A stretch of 64,000 nt of DNA from Rhyzopertha dominica (taxonomy: Eukaryota; Arthropoda; Insecta; Coleoptera; Bostrichidae). Under the pieces are notes generated by a model. That model did not search any database and was not told where the DNA came from. It worked only from the letters and a program-made list of their open reading frames with translations. Numbering within the stretch: position 1 is the stretch's first letter; every line of letters begins with the position of its first letter. The position numbers were made by a program, and so were the translations under genes. Shown here piece after piece: positions 24,070 through 34,592 of this stretch. The DNA lies in contig QCXZ01000053.1 of the NCBI GenBank assembly GCA_025024175.1, positions 186,001 to 250,000 on the forward strand, given 5' to 3'.

Positions 24070-25351
24070 ATGAAGACCCTGAAAGACGTTGTAAAGCCAG
24101 CCTTGTTTATTTCAGACATTTTTGCGTTGGCACCTTTCCAATTTCGAGAAACTGACAATGCATTCGTGAGAAAAAAGTGTACCATATTATATGCACTAAA
24201 AATTTTTGTGTTAATAGCAGCAGTTTCTTTCTCGGCTATATACTGCCAGATAACTGTAACTGCAAACGTTGAAGGCATCATTCCGATCATAATGCACTAT
24301 ATCATGTACAATATCAAGTCGATTGCTTTATTCCTGTATCTGATAGCAGGAAACTTTTATTTGAAACCTACGCTAACTTTTTTGAATGCTTTCTCTGAAA
24401 TTGATGAAGACATGAGAGATTTGGGTTGTAAGATTAACTACAAGAACTTGCACGTCGTTCAGTATGTTTATATGGCTTATATACTCGTCAAAATCAATGT
24501 TCAGATGATAGTTTACAATGTCGGGGAACCTTTCTCATTAATCACACTCACTAATTGTATTGTATTCACCGTTCCATTGAATATGGCCCATACGATATCA
24601 TTCCAGTGGTTTACTGGTATTGGTTTGGTTACTCTACATTTTCGTGAACTAAACGAGTTGATTAAAAGTGTGAAGTACAGACACTGCTTTGTTGTGGAGG
24701 ACTTGCAGCAGAAGAGGGAATTACCCACTAGGATTGTTATAAAAAGGTTGAGTTTTTTTTTGTAATAAACCTCATGAAGTCGAGAAAGTTTTTTCCACAG
24801 ATGTGGAATTCTCTACGATAAACTATACAAGCAGTGCATTACACTAAACAACAGTTATGCTTGGCAACTATTGTGGGTGATACCCACAGAATTCATCATA
24901 GTTGTTTACAATACGTACAGCGTGATGAAGATGGCACGCAAGGACATAGAATTCTCTTTGAAGGACGTCGTAATGAATTTCATACACCTGGTTCAGTTTT
25001 TTGAATTGATTAAGCCTTGTACAAAATGCACAGAAGAATCGATGCGGTTCAAAGAGATACTGAACAAACTTGATGTTTCGCTGCAGTCAGAAAATTTGAG
25101 TGACATGGTAAATGTTGTAAATAGTTTTTAAATGATCCATACAATTTTGCGTTACAGATTGACATTATCACCCTACAAACGTTTCATCAAGAAGTTACAT
25201 TTACGGCAAAAGGTGTCTTTCCTTTAGATGGAACCATGCTATATTCGGTAAAAGTATTCTGTAGAACTCTAGAAGTATTTATTGAGGTTTTTTTTAGATC
25301 CTGGGTGCAATAATAACATACTTAGTAATTCTTCTACAGTTCGAAACTTAA
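24070..25351 (+). CDS. Gustatory receptor 1 of the tandem array
   Basis: This is a seven-transmembrane insect chemoreceptor (7tm_7 family, gustatory type), probably a ligand-gated channel subunit in the dendritic membrane of taste neurons. The four exons are 24070-24746, 24801-25107, 25158-25247 and 25298-25351, giving 375 aa with consistent phases. The C-terminal exon encodes ILGAIITYLVILLQFE, the family's TY-x5-QF signature in TM7. The intracellular YRHCFVVEDL stretch and the short exon with PLDGTMLYS are shared by all members here. Unlike the other four genes, exon 1 is uninterrupted (the intron after about residue 70 is absent), and this copy is the most divergent. The start MKTLKDVVKP aligns with the other members. 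The ligand cannot be inferred. Confidence 0.85.
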
Positions 25352-25729
25352 TATGCTTAATATGCACAGATCAAATTCTTAGTTACAATGTTATAGATAT
25401 ATATGTGATTTAACAAACTACCATTCCTTGGTAGATTTAATCATTTCTTGTATCAGATACCTCTAATTAATAATTATAATTAATAACTTATTACAGGCAA
25501 GGCGTGATAGCACTTATATTAATCACTTGAAACTTTCCATAATGTCTTGCATTTTCAGTTGCTTTAAGCATACCCACAATAGAAAATTAATTAAGCAAGT
25601 AAACAACGTACACTTATCAGGGCATTTAATCTAAATAAAACGTGTCTGAATTTGTAATTAGTACAACATATTCTAATCGAAGGATTAGTAGTAAAAGACG
25701 CTTTGAGGGTTTTGTGTCCATACATAATC

Positions 25730-27098
25730 ATGAAAACCCTTAAAGAGGCTGTGAGGCCATCTGTAATCATTTGCAATATATTTTGTGTGACACCGTCTAG
25801 GCTTTACGCTAGCGATAAGATCTCTCTAACAAGAAAGCGGCGTATTTTTCTGGACAATCTTCAGTTTGCATTATTCGTGGGTGTAGTGTGTTCTGCAACA
25901 ATTTATACCCAACTAACGAGCACATCAAGACAGTCCGGAGGTACAATATGATGATAATTATTCCTAAAGCAAAATACTATACCAACTGAACGTTTATTTA
26001 AGCTACCATTGACGCAATAACGTTTTTCGTCCTAAGCAAGTTGAGACTTCCCGGTTATATACTTCTCCTGGTTGTCTGCAATTTCAAAATAAAATTAGGT
26101 TTTATTATCTTGAGAACCTTCGAACAAGTTAATGAAGCGATGAAACGCATTGGTCCTGGGATGGATTTTAGTGGGATAAACTGCTACATCATCAGATACA
26201 CTGTATTACTGATAGTCAAACTTCTAATGTTCATTTTAGCTGAATTAGTAGATGGTCCGCTGACTTTTCAAACGGCAATACGGTTTATCGCGTATAGCGT
26301 GCCCATTTACACAACCCATTTGGTTGTACTGAAATGGTGTGGCTCCGTGCATATCGTAACAGAGCACTTCATGGAATTGAACACCATACTAAAGAGCTTG
26401 AAATACAGACACTGTTTCGTCATTGAAGACTTCGGGTGTAAGCGAAAGGTATCAGTTAACACCACCATCAAAATGTACGTCAAATTAAACTCAAATATTG
26501 CTCTTTCACAAGAAACATCTCTTCCAGATGCGGAACATTATTTGTTACGTTGTGCCAGCAGTGTGCATATCTCATCGACACATTTTCATTCACCATCATA
26601 TGGATAATATGGTCAGAATTTGTGTTCGCAATTTTCAATACATACGTCATCTTAAGAGACATTAGTAATGGGGTTTCCTTAAGCTGCAGAAGTGTTGTAG
26701 GCGATATCGCCCATGTCTTCGTGGTGATGGAATTAATATTGCCGTGCATCTTCTGTAAAGAAGAAGCGACGAAATTCGAAGAAATTCTGAACAAGCTGAA
26801 TCTAAAGCTCGACAAGGATGAGTATTTAAATGATGTTGTATGTTGAAGGTGTTAATGTGTAACGCACAGTTGACATTCTCGTTACCTTTTCCAGGTAAAC
26901 GATATTACAATGCAGTCTTGTCAAGAACGTATAGACTTTTCTGTCTATGGAATCTTTTCCTTAGATGGTACACTTTTATATACGGTAAATCTTGAGTTGT
27001 TATTATTAGTTTTTCAGTAAGAGTGAAAGCAGAATGCTTTGTTTCAGATCATCGGTTCTCTATTATTATATTTGGTTATTTTACTACAATTTAACTAA
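25730..27098 (+). CDS. Gustatory receptor 2 of the tandem array
   Basis: The five exons are 25730-25940, 26003-26474, 26528-26837, 26895-26984 and 27048-27098, all GT-AG, giving 377 aa. The start MKTLKEAVRPSV is chosen by alignment with the other members over an in-frame upstream non-ATG stretch. The final exon reads IIGSLLLYLVILLQFN, so the usual Thr-Tyr of the signature is Leu-Tyr. The YRHCFVIEDFGCKRKVS loop and FSLDGTLLYT exon are typical of the array. It is closest to receptor 3, to which it is nearly identical in exon 3 upstream sequence and in intron 2, so the two are a recent duplicate pair. Membrane taste receptor of unknown ligand. Confidence 0.87.
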
Positions 27099-27685
27099 TA
27101 ATGATCAAACTACTTTTACGCCTCGATGACGTTAAACAGTATTATTAAATACTGAAAATGACCTCACTTTGGAGTGTTATCATACGTGTATATGTAAAAT
27201 AAAGCCTTTCAAACGCAAAATTACTTTTAATTTTATAAGGTGGTAAAGTAAACATAAATCACTTTGGTGTAATAATAGGCAATAACGATACAGGTTAAAA
27301 GTTTGCATATGGGCCTCTACTACAAGCATAAATAACACATTCGGTGAGAACAATCGATCCAAAATGATGTTATTCGATCTTGTACTGTTTATTTTGCATT
27401 TTAATGTATAAATATGTTAAGTAGGCAAATATAGAAAAAAGAACACCCTTGCATGTTAACAACTTAACATCTGTTATGGCAGCCTATTATTAGGTACGTT
27501 AAGAGTTGCTTTAACCGTATATACAATAGAAAATTAATTAACCAAGTAAACAGTGTATACTTATCAATACATGTAATCTACAGAAAGTCCCTGAATTCCT
27601 AAGAAATAACGATCAGTACAAAATATTCTGATCGATGGAAGTACAGTAAAAAGACGCTTTGTGGGTTTTGTGTCCACTTATAGAC
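27099..27685. other. Intergenic between receptors 2 and 3
   Basis: No coding signal. The ~80 bp just upstream of the ATG at 27686 are similar to those upstream of receptor 2, as expected from tandem duplication. Confidence 0.45.
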
Positions 27686-28944
27686 ATGAAAACCCTTATG
27701 GAGGCCATCAAGCCATCTGTAACCATTTGTGGTATATTCTGCGTGACACCGTCTAGACTTTTCGCTAATGACGAGGTCACTTTGACAAGAAAGAGACGTG
27801 TTTTTCTGGAAAATCTTCAGTTTGCATTGTTCGTCAGTGCAGTGTGTTCTGCAACAATTTATATTCAGTTTGTAAGCGACACGTCAATAAGACAACCTGA
27901 AGGTACAATATGATTACAATTATTATTTCTAAAGATGCTGAACTGAGCGTTTTCGTTTTATTTAAGGGACCACTGACGTAGTAACCTTTTTCGTCTTAAA
28001 CAAGATGGCAATTCTCGGATATATACTTCTTCTAACTGTATGCAATTTTAAAATAAAAACAGGCGTTATTATAGTGAAAACTTACAACAGAGTTAATGAA
28101 GTACTGAAAAGCATAGGTCCTGGAATGGACTTCAGCGATTTACACCGCTACATTTTCAAATACACTATATTAGTGACAGTCAAACTTGTAGTGTTCATTT
28201 TTGCTGAGTTAGCAGACAGTCCGCTGACTATTCAAACGGCAATACGCATTATTGCATATAGCGTGCCGATTTACACAACCCATTTGGTTGTACTGAAATG
28301 GTGTGTCTCCTTGCATGTCGTAACACAGCACTTCATGGAGTTAAACACCATACTGAAGAGTTTGAAATACAGACACTGTTTTGTTATCGAAGACTTCGGT
28401 TGTAAGCGGAAGGTACCAGTTAACACCACCATCAAAATGTACGTCAAATTAAACTCAAATATTGCTCTTTCACACGAAACATTTCTTTCAGATGCGGAAC
28501 ATTATTTGTTACGTTATGCCAGCAATGTACCAACCTCATTCAAGCATATTCGTTACCCTTAATATGGATAATATGGTCAGAATTTGTGTTCGCAATTTTC
28601 AGTACATACTACATTTTGAGAGACATCGGTGATGGCGTTCCCTTAAGCTATAGATTTATTATCGGTGATATAGCCCATGTGTTCGTGTTCATGGAATTAA
28701 TACTAGCATGCATTTTCTGTAAAGAGGAGGCATCGAAATTCGAAGAAATTTTGAACAAGTTGAACCTCAAACTCGAGAAGAACGAGCATTTGGATGAAAT
28801 TGTAAGCTGAAGATTTTATTCTGTCAATGTTCATTTGAACATTCCCATTTGCAGATTGACGTCATTACAATGCAGTCTTGTCAAGAGCGAATAGACTTTT
28901 CTGTGTACGGGGTGTTTTCATTAGATGGGACTCTCTTATATGCG
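27686..28944 (+). CDS. Gustatory receptor 3 of the tandem array, lacking its last exon
   Basis: Four of the expected five exons are present: 27686-27902, 27967-28438, 28492-28801 and 28855-28944. They encode 363 codons with intact splice sites and no internal stops. The fourth exon ends with a good donor (GCG|GTAAAT), but no exon for the IIGSLLTYLVILLQF terminus exists before receptor 4 starts at 29095. Read-through adds VNFYLFLSISF before a stop at 28978-28980, which lacks the TM7 signature. The gene is therefore either a recent pseudogene, truncated at the C-terminus, or spliced into the terminal exon of receptor 4 (30633-30683), which has a compatible phase. It is the sister of receptor 2. 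Confidence 0.8.
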
Positions 28945-29094
28945 GTAAATTTTTATCTGTTCTTATCAATTTCTTTTTAATGGAAGCATTAATAAAGTAA
29001 ATAAACGGTGCTTATTATAACGTTTCATCAAAGTAACACATAAAACGTAACTGAATCAATAGGAGCCTGTGTTGCTTTGGAATAACTTGTAAAA

Positions 29095-30683
29095 ATGAAA
29101 ACGTTTGTGAAAGCAATAAGACTTCCCACAACCATTTGTAAGATATTTTGCGTAATGCCGTTAAGACTCTTTGGTGCTGATAGTGTCATATCATCGCGAA
29201 AGAAGATTGTTATACTGAGTTACCTTCAACTAGCGTTGTTCGCAAGTGCTGTTTGTGTAGCTAGTGCCTACGATCATCGTAACAAACCGTTTAGACCATC
29301 TGGAGGTAATGTAGCTTTATGATTACACTCTGACTTATACCTGTGCCATTGCTCTATGTTTACGAGAGAGTCCACACATTTAAAAGCTAGAAGTGTAGTG
29401 ATCAAAAAGGTATACTATAAATAGCTGTAATACTTTATAAAATAGCTTCTGGTTTGCTTTACTGTTTCATCCATTTTCGTACTATTTGTACTATCCAGAA
29501 TTTCTCATAACAGTTCTTGACACTATGAATCGATGGGAGGTAAATTTTTCGAATTATTTAAGTGGAATCTCATTATATTTTTAGGAACCATTGAATCTCT
29601 GACGAGCATAATTCTAGGCAAGTTTAGAGTTCCTGGATACCTGATTCTTCTAGCATTCCTCAACTTTAGAATAAAACCAGCTGCCATCATCGTCGCCAGA
29701 TTAAACACAGTTAACGAAGCAATGACACGTATAGGGCCAGGGGTGGATTTCAACAAGCTACACCACTACGCCAGAAAATATACCGCATTAGCAATAGCCA
29801 AAATTCTCGTGTTAGTTTTAGCTGCCTTTATAGATGATCGGATGTCATTTCGATTATTAATTGATCTGATTGCGTATGGTTTACCTGTGTACACCAGTCA
29901 TTTGGTGGTGCTGCAGTGGTCTTGTGCTGTTCACACCATAACGCTGCATTTCAACGAGTTAAATAATATATTGAAGAGCCTGAAGTACAGACACTGTTTC
30001 GTTGTGGAGGATTTCAGGTGTAAGCAGAAGGTTTCAGCTAGCACCGCTATAAAAATGTAAAATATTGATTTCGAGACCTAAACGTTTACACAATATTATA
30101 ATCACTTATTTTCAGAAGCGGTACTTTACTTGGAACACTATATCAGCAATGCGCTACCGTTATGGAAGCGTTCTCTTTACCAATCGTTTGGATTCTCTGG
30201 TCGGAATTCGTTTTCGCCATTTTCCACACTTACAGACCGTTAACAGCTATAGGTGATGGTGTCACGCCTTCTTGCAAAGTTATTAGCGCCGATATAGCTC
30301 ACTTCATCGTTTTTGTAGAATTAATATTGCCGTGCATATTCTGTATGGAAGAGGCCACCAAATTCAAGGAAATTTTGAACAGGCTGAGCCTCAAGCTTGA
30401 TAGGGACGAATATTTGGCTGATATAGTACGTTGGAACCCTCATTTTGTCAAGGTGTATTTAAACAAACCTATTTTTATAGATAAATAATATTAATATGCA
30501 ACCTTATCAAGAACAAGTGAGTTTTTCGGCATATGGGTTATTCTCTTTGGATGGAAGACTCCTATACGTGGTAAATGATTACTTTTTAAAGGTATTTAAA
30601 TTAATGTATTTTATATGGTACTTTTGTTCCAGATTATCGGTTCGCTTCTAACATACCTAGTTATTCTGCTACAATTTGATTGA
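29095..30683 (+). CDS. Gustatory receptor 4 of the tandem array
   Basis: The five exons are 29095-29305, 29585-30056, 30116-30425, 30481-30570 and 30633-30683, giving 377 aa with all phases agreeing. It ends with IIGSLLTYLVILLQFD, the gustatory receptor signature. Exon 3 begins with Ser-Gly-Thr where the other genes have Cys-Gly; this conserved Cys is lost. Intron 1 is longer (279 bp) than in the sister genes (about 55-65 bp). An AATAAA occurs near 30703. Seven-transmembrane taste receptor, ligand unknown. Confidence 0.87.
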
Positions 30684-30689
30684 AAATAA

Positions 30690-31029
30690 CTAGGTGCCAT
30701 GTAAATAAACGTGTACGTTTAAGATTAATATACATTTTGAAACATACCAAGTGTTATTTTCTACTAATAAACACCTAGTAAGTTAATGTTGTCTTGATGC
30801 TAGTATCTCTCCTGAATTTCATCCATCCATATTTCGTAATTTACGAAGTACACACATTTTAACTCAACCATTTTTCAGTTACGTAGTTGATTCAAAGAAT
30901 TAATTATCTAAGTAAGCAGTCTCCATTCAACCAAGTTTTATCGACGAATTGTAAACAAGAATACGAACGAATTGTGCTTGACCTAATTAAAAAACTTCCC
31001 CCAACCTTTAGGTAACGGCATTCGTCACG
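30690..31029. other. Intergenic between receptors 4 and 5
   Basis: No coding signal seen. Confidence 0.45.
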
Positions 31030-32605
31030 ATGAAAACTATGGCAGAAGCCATGAAGCCAGCTGTAACAATCTCTAGAATATTTTGCATGTGTCCGTTGAG
31101 AATTCGCGAACGTATTGACGTTCAGAGGAACCAAAATTTTCTGGGTTGGGTTCATCTGGTTTTGTTTGTCGTTATCGTTTGCTCTTCGGCACTCTATCAA
31201 TTGCTAACTAGCTCGGTAGAAATTGAAGGTACACACGTTTAAGTAGAATATAGTCATATTAAACTGATTTTATAATGTTTTTAAGGCACCATTGAAGTAA
31301 TATCTTACTACATCCTACGTAACATCAGATTTCCCGGGTTCTTCATCCTTATAATAGTCTTCAATTTCAAAACAAAGCCAGCTGTCATCTTCGCTAAGAC
31401 TTTTGACCAAATTGATGAGGAAATGGAAGCTGTAGGGCCCGGGATAAATTTCGAATGCCTGCATAGTCGTATTTTCTGCTACACTATAATAACGGCATTC
31501 AAAATGCTGGTGCAATTTTCGCTTTATATCACAGACGGTCCGCTATCTCCAAAAATGATAATCGAATTTTGTGCATACGGTTTACCGACCTTCACGACCC
31601 ATGTGATGATGCTAAATTGGTTCTGTGCCGTTCAAACAATAACCTTGTATTTCAAAGAGTTGAACGTTATATTAAAGAGTTTGAAATACAGACATTGCTT
31701 CGTTGCGGAGGACTTCAAGTGCTTGAAGAAGGTTCCTGCTAGTACTACTATCAAAACGTAAGTTAGATAACTGATCTTGTGCAAGAAAAAACACTTTTTA
31801 AAGATCAGACTAATATTTCAGTTGTGGAAATTTATTTGGAATGTTGTGCCAACAGTGCATCACGTTCAGTGAAGCTCTGTCATTGCCTCTATTATGGATG
31901 ATATCCTCAGAATTCGTATTTGCAACCTTCCATGCCTACGAACTGATGAGAATGATTAACGGAAGCACCCATTTTAATTCTAAAATTATCGCGGCCTGCG
32001 TAACACACGCCATGCTGTTCATGGATTTTATATTACCCTGTATCTTTTGCGTTCAAGAGACATTGAAATTTGAGGAAATTTTGAACAAGCTTGACCTTAT
32101 GCTTAACAAGAATGGATATTTAAACAGTATCGTATGTTTTTACATTGAATCATTGTCGAGAAAAGGTTTATTTTTATTTGTTTTCAGGTAAACAATGTTA
32201 CAATAGGGTGTTATCAACAGCGACCGAGTTTTTCTGCGTATGGTGTTCTCTCTTTGAATGGAAACCTATTAAATACTGTAAGTAAGCACTAACTATCAAG
32301 TCAAAGGTATAGTAAAAGCATACATATTGAACTATCAGAAATACACTTATTGAAAAATGTATAACGTCGATAATTATCTCTTGTAATGTAACCAAAGCCC
32401 TATTGATGTTTATAAACAATATTACAGGTGCTATCCTGAAAACTGACCAATCATATCTTAATTTCAAGATATAATAAAACACTAACATACTTCTGTCCTG
32501 ACACTTTTTCAACCTTAACTGGTAGACTTACTACTTTTTATTTTGTTGCAGATTATCGGCTCGCTGTTAACATACTTAGTAATTTTACTGCAATTTGACG
32601 ACTAA
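31030..32605 (+). CDS. Gustatory receptor 5 of the tandem array
   Basis: The five exons are 31030-31228, 31286-31757, 31822-32131, 32188-32277 and 32552-32605, giving 374 aa. It ends with IIGSLLTYLVILLQFDD. Exon 2 contains the YRHCFVAEDFKC loop. Exon 4 reads LSLNGNLLNT where sister genes have SLDG, so the Asp is replaced by Asn. The last intron is 274 bp. A polyadenylation signal (AATAAA) lies near 32626. This is the most distal member of the array, which spans 8.5 kb head-to-tail. Seven-transmembrane taste receptor, ligand unknown. Confidence 0.87.
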
Positions 32606-32639
32606 ATTTGTATACTGTCGTTCTAAATAAAGGAGATAC

Positions 32640-33118
32640 GCAAACTACTTGTTTTTCTTTCACCTTAAGGAGGGACCGAAAAATATTGTATAATGCTAAC
32701 ATAAATGAAACCGCTTACTTGAAGTTTACTTGAAAAATAGACTCAATAGATTAGGAATCAAAGCAGCAGATGTAAGACCCAATACGTTAAACCAATTATA
32801 AGTTGTGTATTAATAACATTGAAATTTAATCTGAACAACCCTTGTATTATTGCCTCGGATATTTTCGTTCCATCGCCAAAAACAGCAAGTCACTATGACA
32901 CCTAAGTTTACCCGAAAACCAACAAACCCTGTCTTCTTTTTTGCACTTCCCGCAATTACCGATCAACACAAACATACTTTTTGATCGCAATCACTCATGC
33001 CTAAAGTCGTTTTGCTGTGTTCCCACAACTGATACAGCGCGATATTTCTAAATCATTTTTTAACGTAGCGCCATACTTTCTACTCTGCTGGAGGAGGTTT
33101 TTATTCAAATGGACCAAG
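32640..33118. other. Intergenic, upstream of the histidine-rich peptide gene
   Basis: No coding signal. I looked for kappa-B-like immune sites and found only a poor half match near 32948, which I do not call. Confidence 0.4.
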
Positions 33119-33126
33119 TATAAATG
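33119..33126 (+). promoter_or_regulatory. TATA box of the histidine-rich peptide gene
   Basis: TATAAATG, 70 bp upstream of the ATG at 33189. This leaves room for a 35-45-nt leader. Confidence 0.5.
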
Positions 33127-33188
33127 AACTGTTGCTAAAAGCGATTATCAGTTTGAGGTACGTCCGGAACAATCTTACATCCAGCAAG

Positions 33189-33998
33189 ATGCAGTTGTCC
33201 AAAATCGTAAGTATAGTGACATGGTTTGGAAGGTTGTACTGAAGTGGTGGTGATTTTTAGGCCAGTGTTCTCTTCATGATGGTCCTGTCGTACATCTCGA
33301 CTGCATTTGCTGGATTGGTGCAGCCCCTAGAAGACAATGGTGAGTAAATATTGTTGGCCTTATCAGTATCACCATCATTGTTATCTTCAAAATAAATTCC
33401 CATCCATAAAATTATGTAACGTAAAAATTTTACTACCTTTAGGAGTACTTAAATTTATTAGCATTTTAGTGTAACTGGGCATTTATACTAAATTTGAGTT
33501 GTTATATTCGACCAGCGTCAACAGTAGTGTACATCTAGACATAATAGTGTTCTTAGTTCTTGTTCCATTAACTTACACACGCAATATACTGTGCTAGCAT
33601 GTGTGCCAGAAAAAAAACTATAATTCGTTCTCTGTCCAACGAAGCATGAAACCTAAGGAATATTGAGTTCAGTAGGGATACATTAACCTGCAGCTCGATG
33701 TTATAATAAAAAATACGTTGTGTAAGTTACATAAACGTATTAAATAGGAACACAAGTGAGCCTCAAAATAAAGGGGCTTCCTCTAAGATGCCCTATTCCT
33801 TTAAACTCAAAAAAAGAACACATATATTCACGATATATTTCAATTCCAGTTGGAGAAGCCAGTGAATACAGAGTGAAAAGAGACCATCATCAGGGAATTA
33901 CGGGACCAGTCCACACATTCGTAAAGACGGACAAACATGCCCACTTTAAATGGGGAGTGCGCCATCACGTTGGTCATCACTATGCTGGCCGCAAATGA
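33189..33998 (+). CDS. Histidine-rich secreted prepropeptide
   Basis: The three exons are 33189-33206, 33261-33339 and 33850-33998, all with GT-AG junctions and agreeing phases, giving 81 aa. Residues 1-23 (MQLSKIASVL ... STAFA) are a signal peptide interrupted by an intron after codon 6. A short propeptide (GLVQPLEDNVGEASEYRV) ends at a Lys-Arg dibasic site (about residues 42-43). The C-terminal 38 residues start DHHQGITGPV. They are rich in His (9) and basic residues, include KWGVRHHVGHHY, and end AGRK. There is no Cys. The layout (signal, short pro-part, dibasic cleavage, basic His-rich mature peptide) fits a secreted antimicrobial or a peptide hormone precursor. No known family was recognised. 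Alternative acceptors near 33747 would give a longer, less plausible middle part. Confidence 0.7.
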
Positions 33999-33999
33999 T

Positions 34000-34510
34000 G
34001 TGGATCGAAACGATTCGATTTGGCCTCTCTCTCTCGATTGTTAACGCTCGCTTAGGCGCAGGATTTTTGTTACTTTTTTACTTGTTGTACTTATACGTTA
34101 ATAAAACAGTGAAAATGACCTTAAAAAGTGCTTTCACTTGTCGCCGATGCATGCAAATTGATATATTGATATGGTATAAGAGTTGCTTATCTGCACAGAT
34201 TATTAACAGCCCCTTATACTTACTATTGCAATTTATTGAGAATATAAAACTTGTAAAAGTGTATTTTTTCACACCTTATTTACTGACTTCATGTACGCAA
34301 TTTGTGGTTAACATGTTTTCATTCATTATGGCACGAACGCGGCTGCAAATACTGTATTTGTAAACAAGAATCCGGTCAGTTTATTTTTGGCAATCTTCCC
34401 AACGCACTATAGCACCGCGCGCAATGTATACCACAAACCAGCCAGCTGGTGATCTTGCCATGCCAAAGGAACAAAATCGAAACTGCTAGAACCTTCCAGG
34501 TCCAATTTGG
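34000..34510. other. Intergenic, upstream of the first SmydA gene
   Basis: No coding signal. A heat-shock-element-like GAA-cc-TTC-ca-GG arrangement lies near 34490, too weak to call as functional. Confidence 0.35.
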
Positions 34511-34515
34511 ATGCC

Positions 34516-34523
34516 TATAAAAG
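34516..34523 (+). promoter_or_regulatory. TATA box of the SmydA gene on the plus strand
   Basis: TATAAAAG, 77 bp upstream of the ATG at 34593. Confidence 0.5.
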
Positions 34524-34592
34524 TGATCCCAGCTGGCAACAACAAAGTTGCTTATTTGGAGTTTGAAAGTGTTGAAGAAAAGTTCGACAAAC

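Noticed and set aside
32900..33118. Kappa-B-like site upstream of the histidine-rich peptide
   Set aside because: The best candidate (GGGAAGTGCA on the minus strand near 32948) misses the C-rich half of the consensus. Too weak to call immune regulation.
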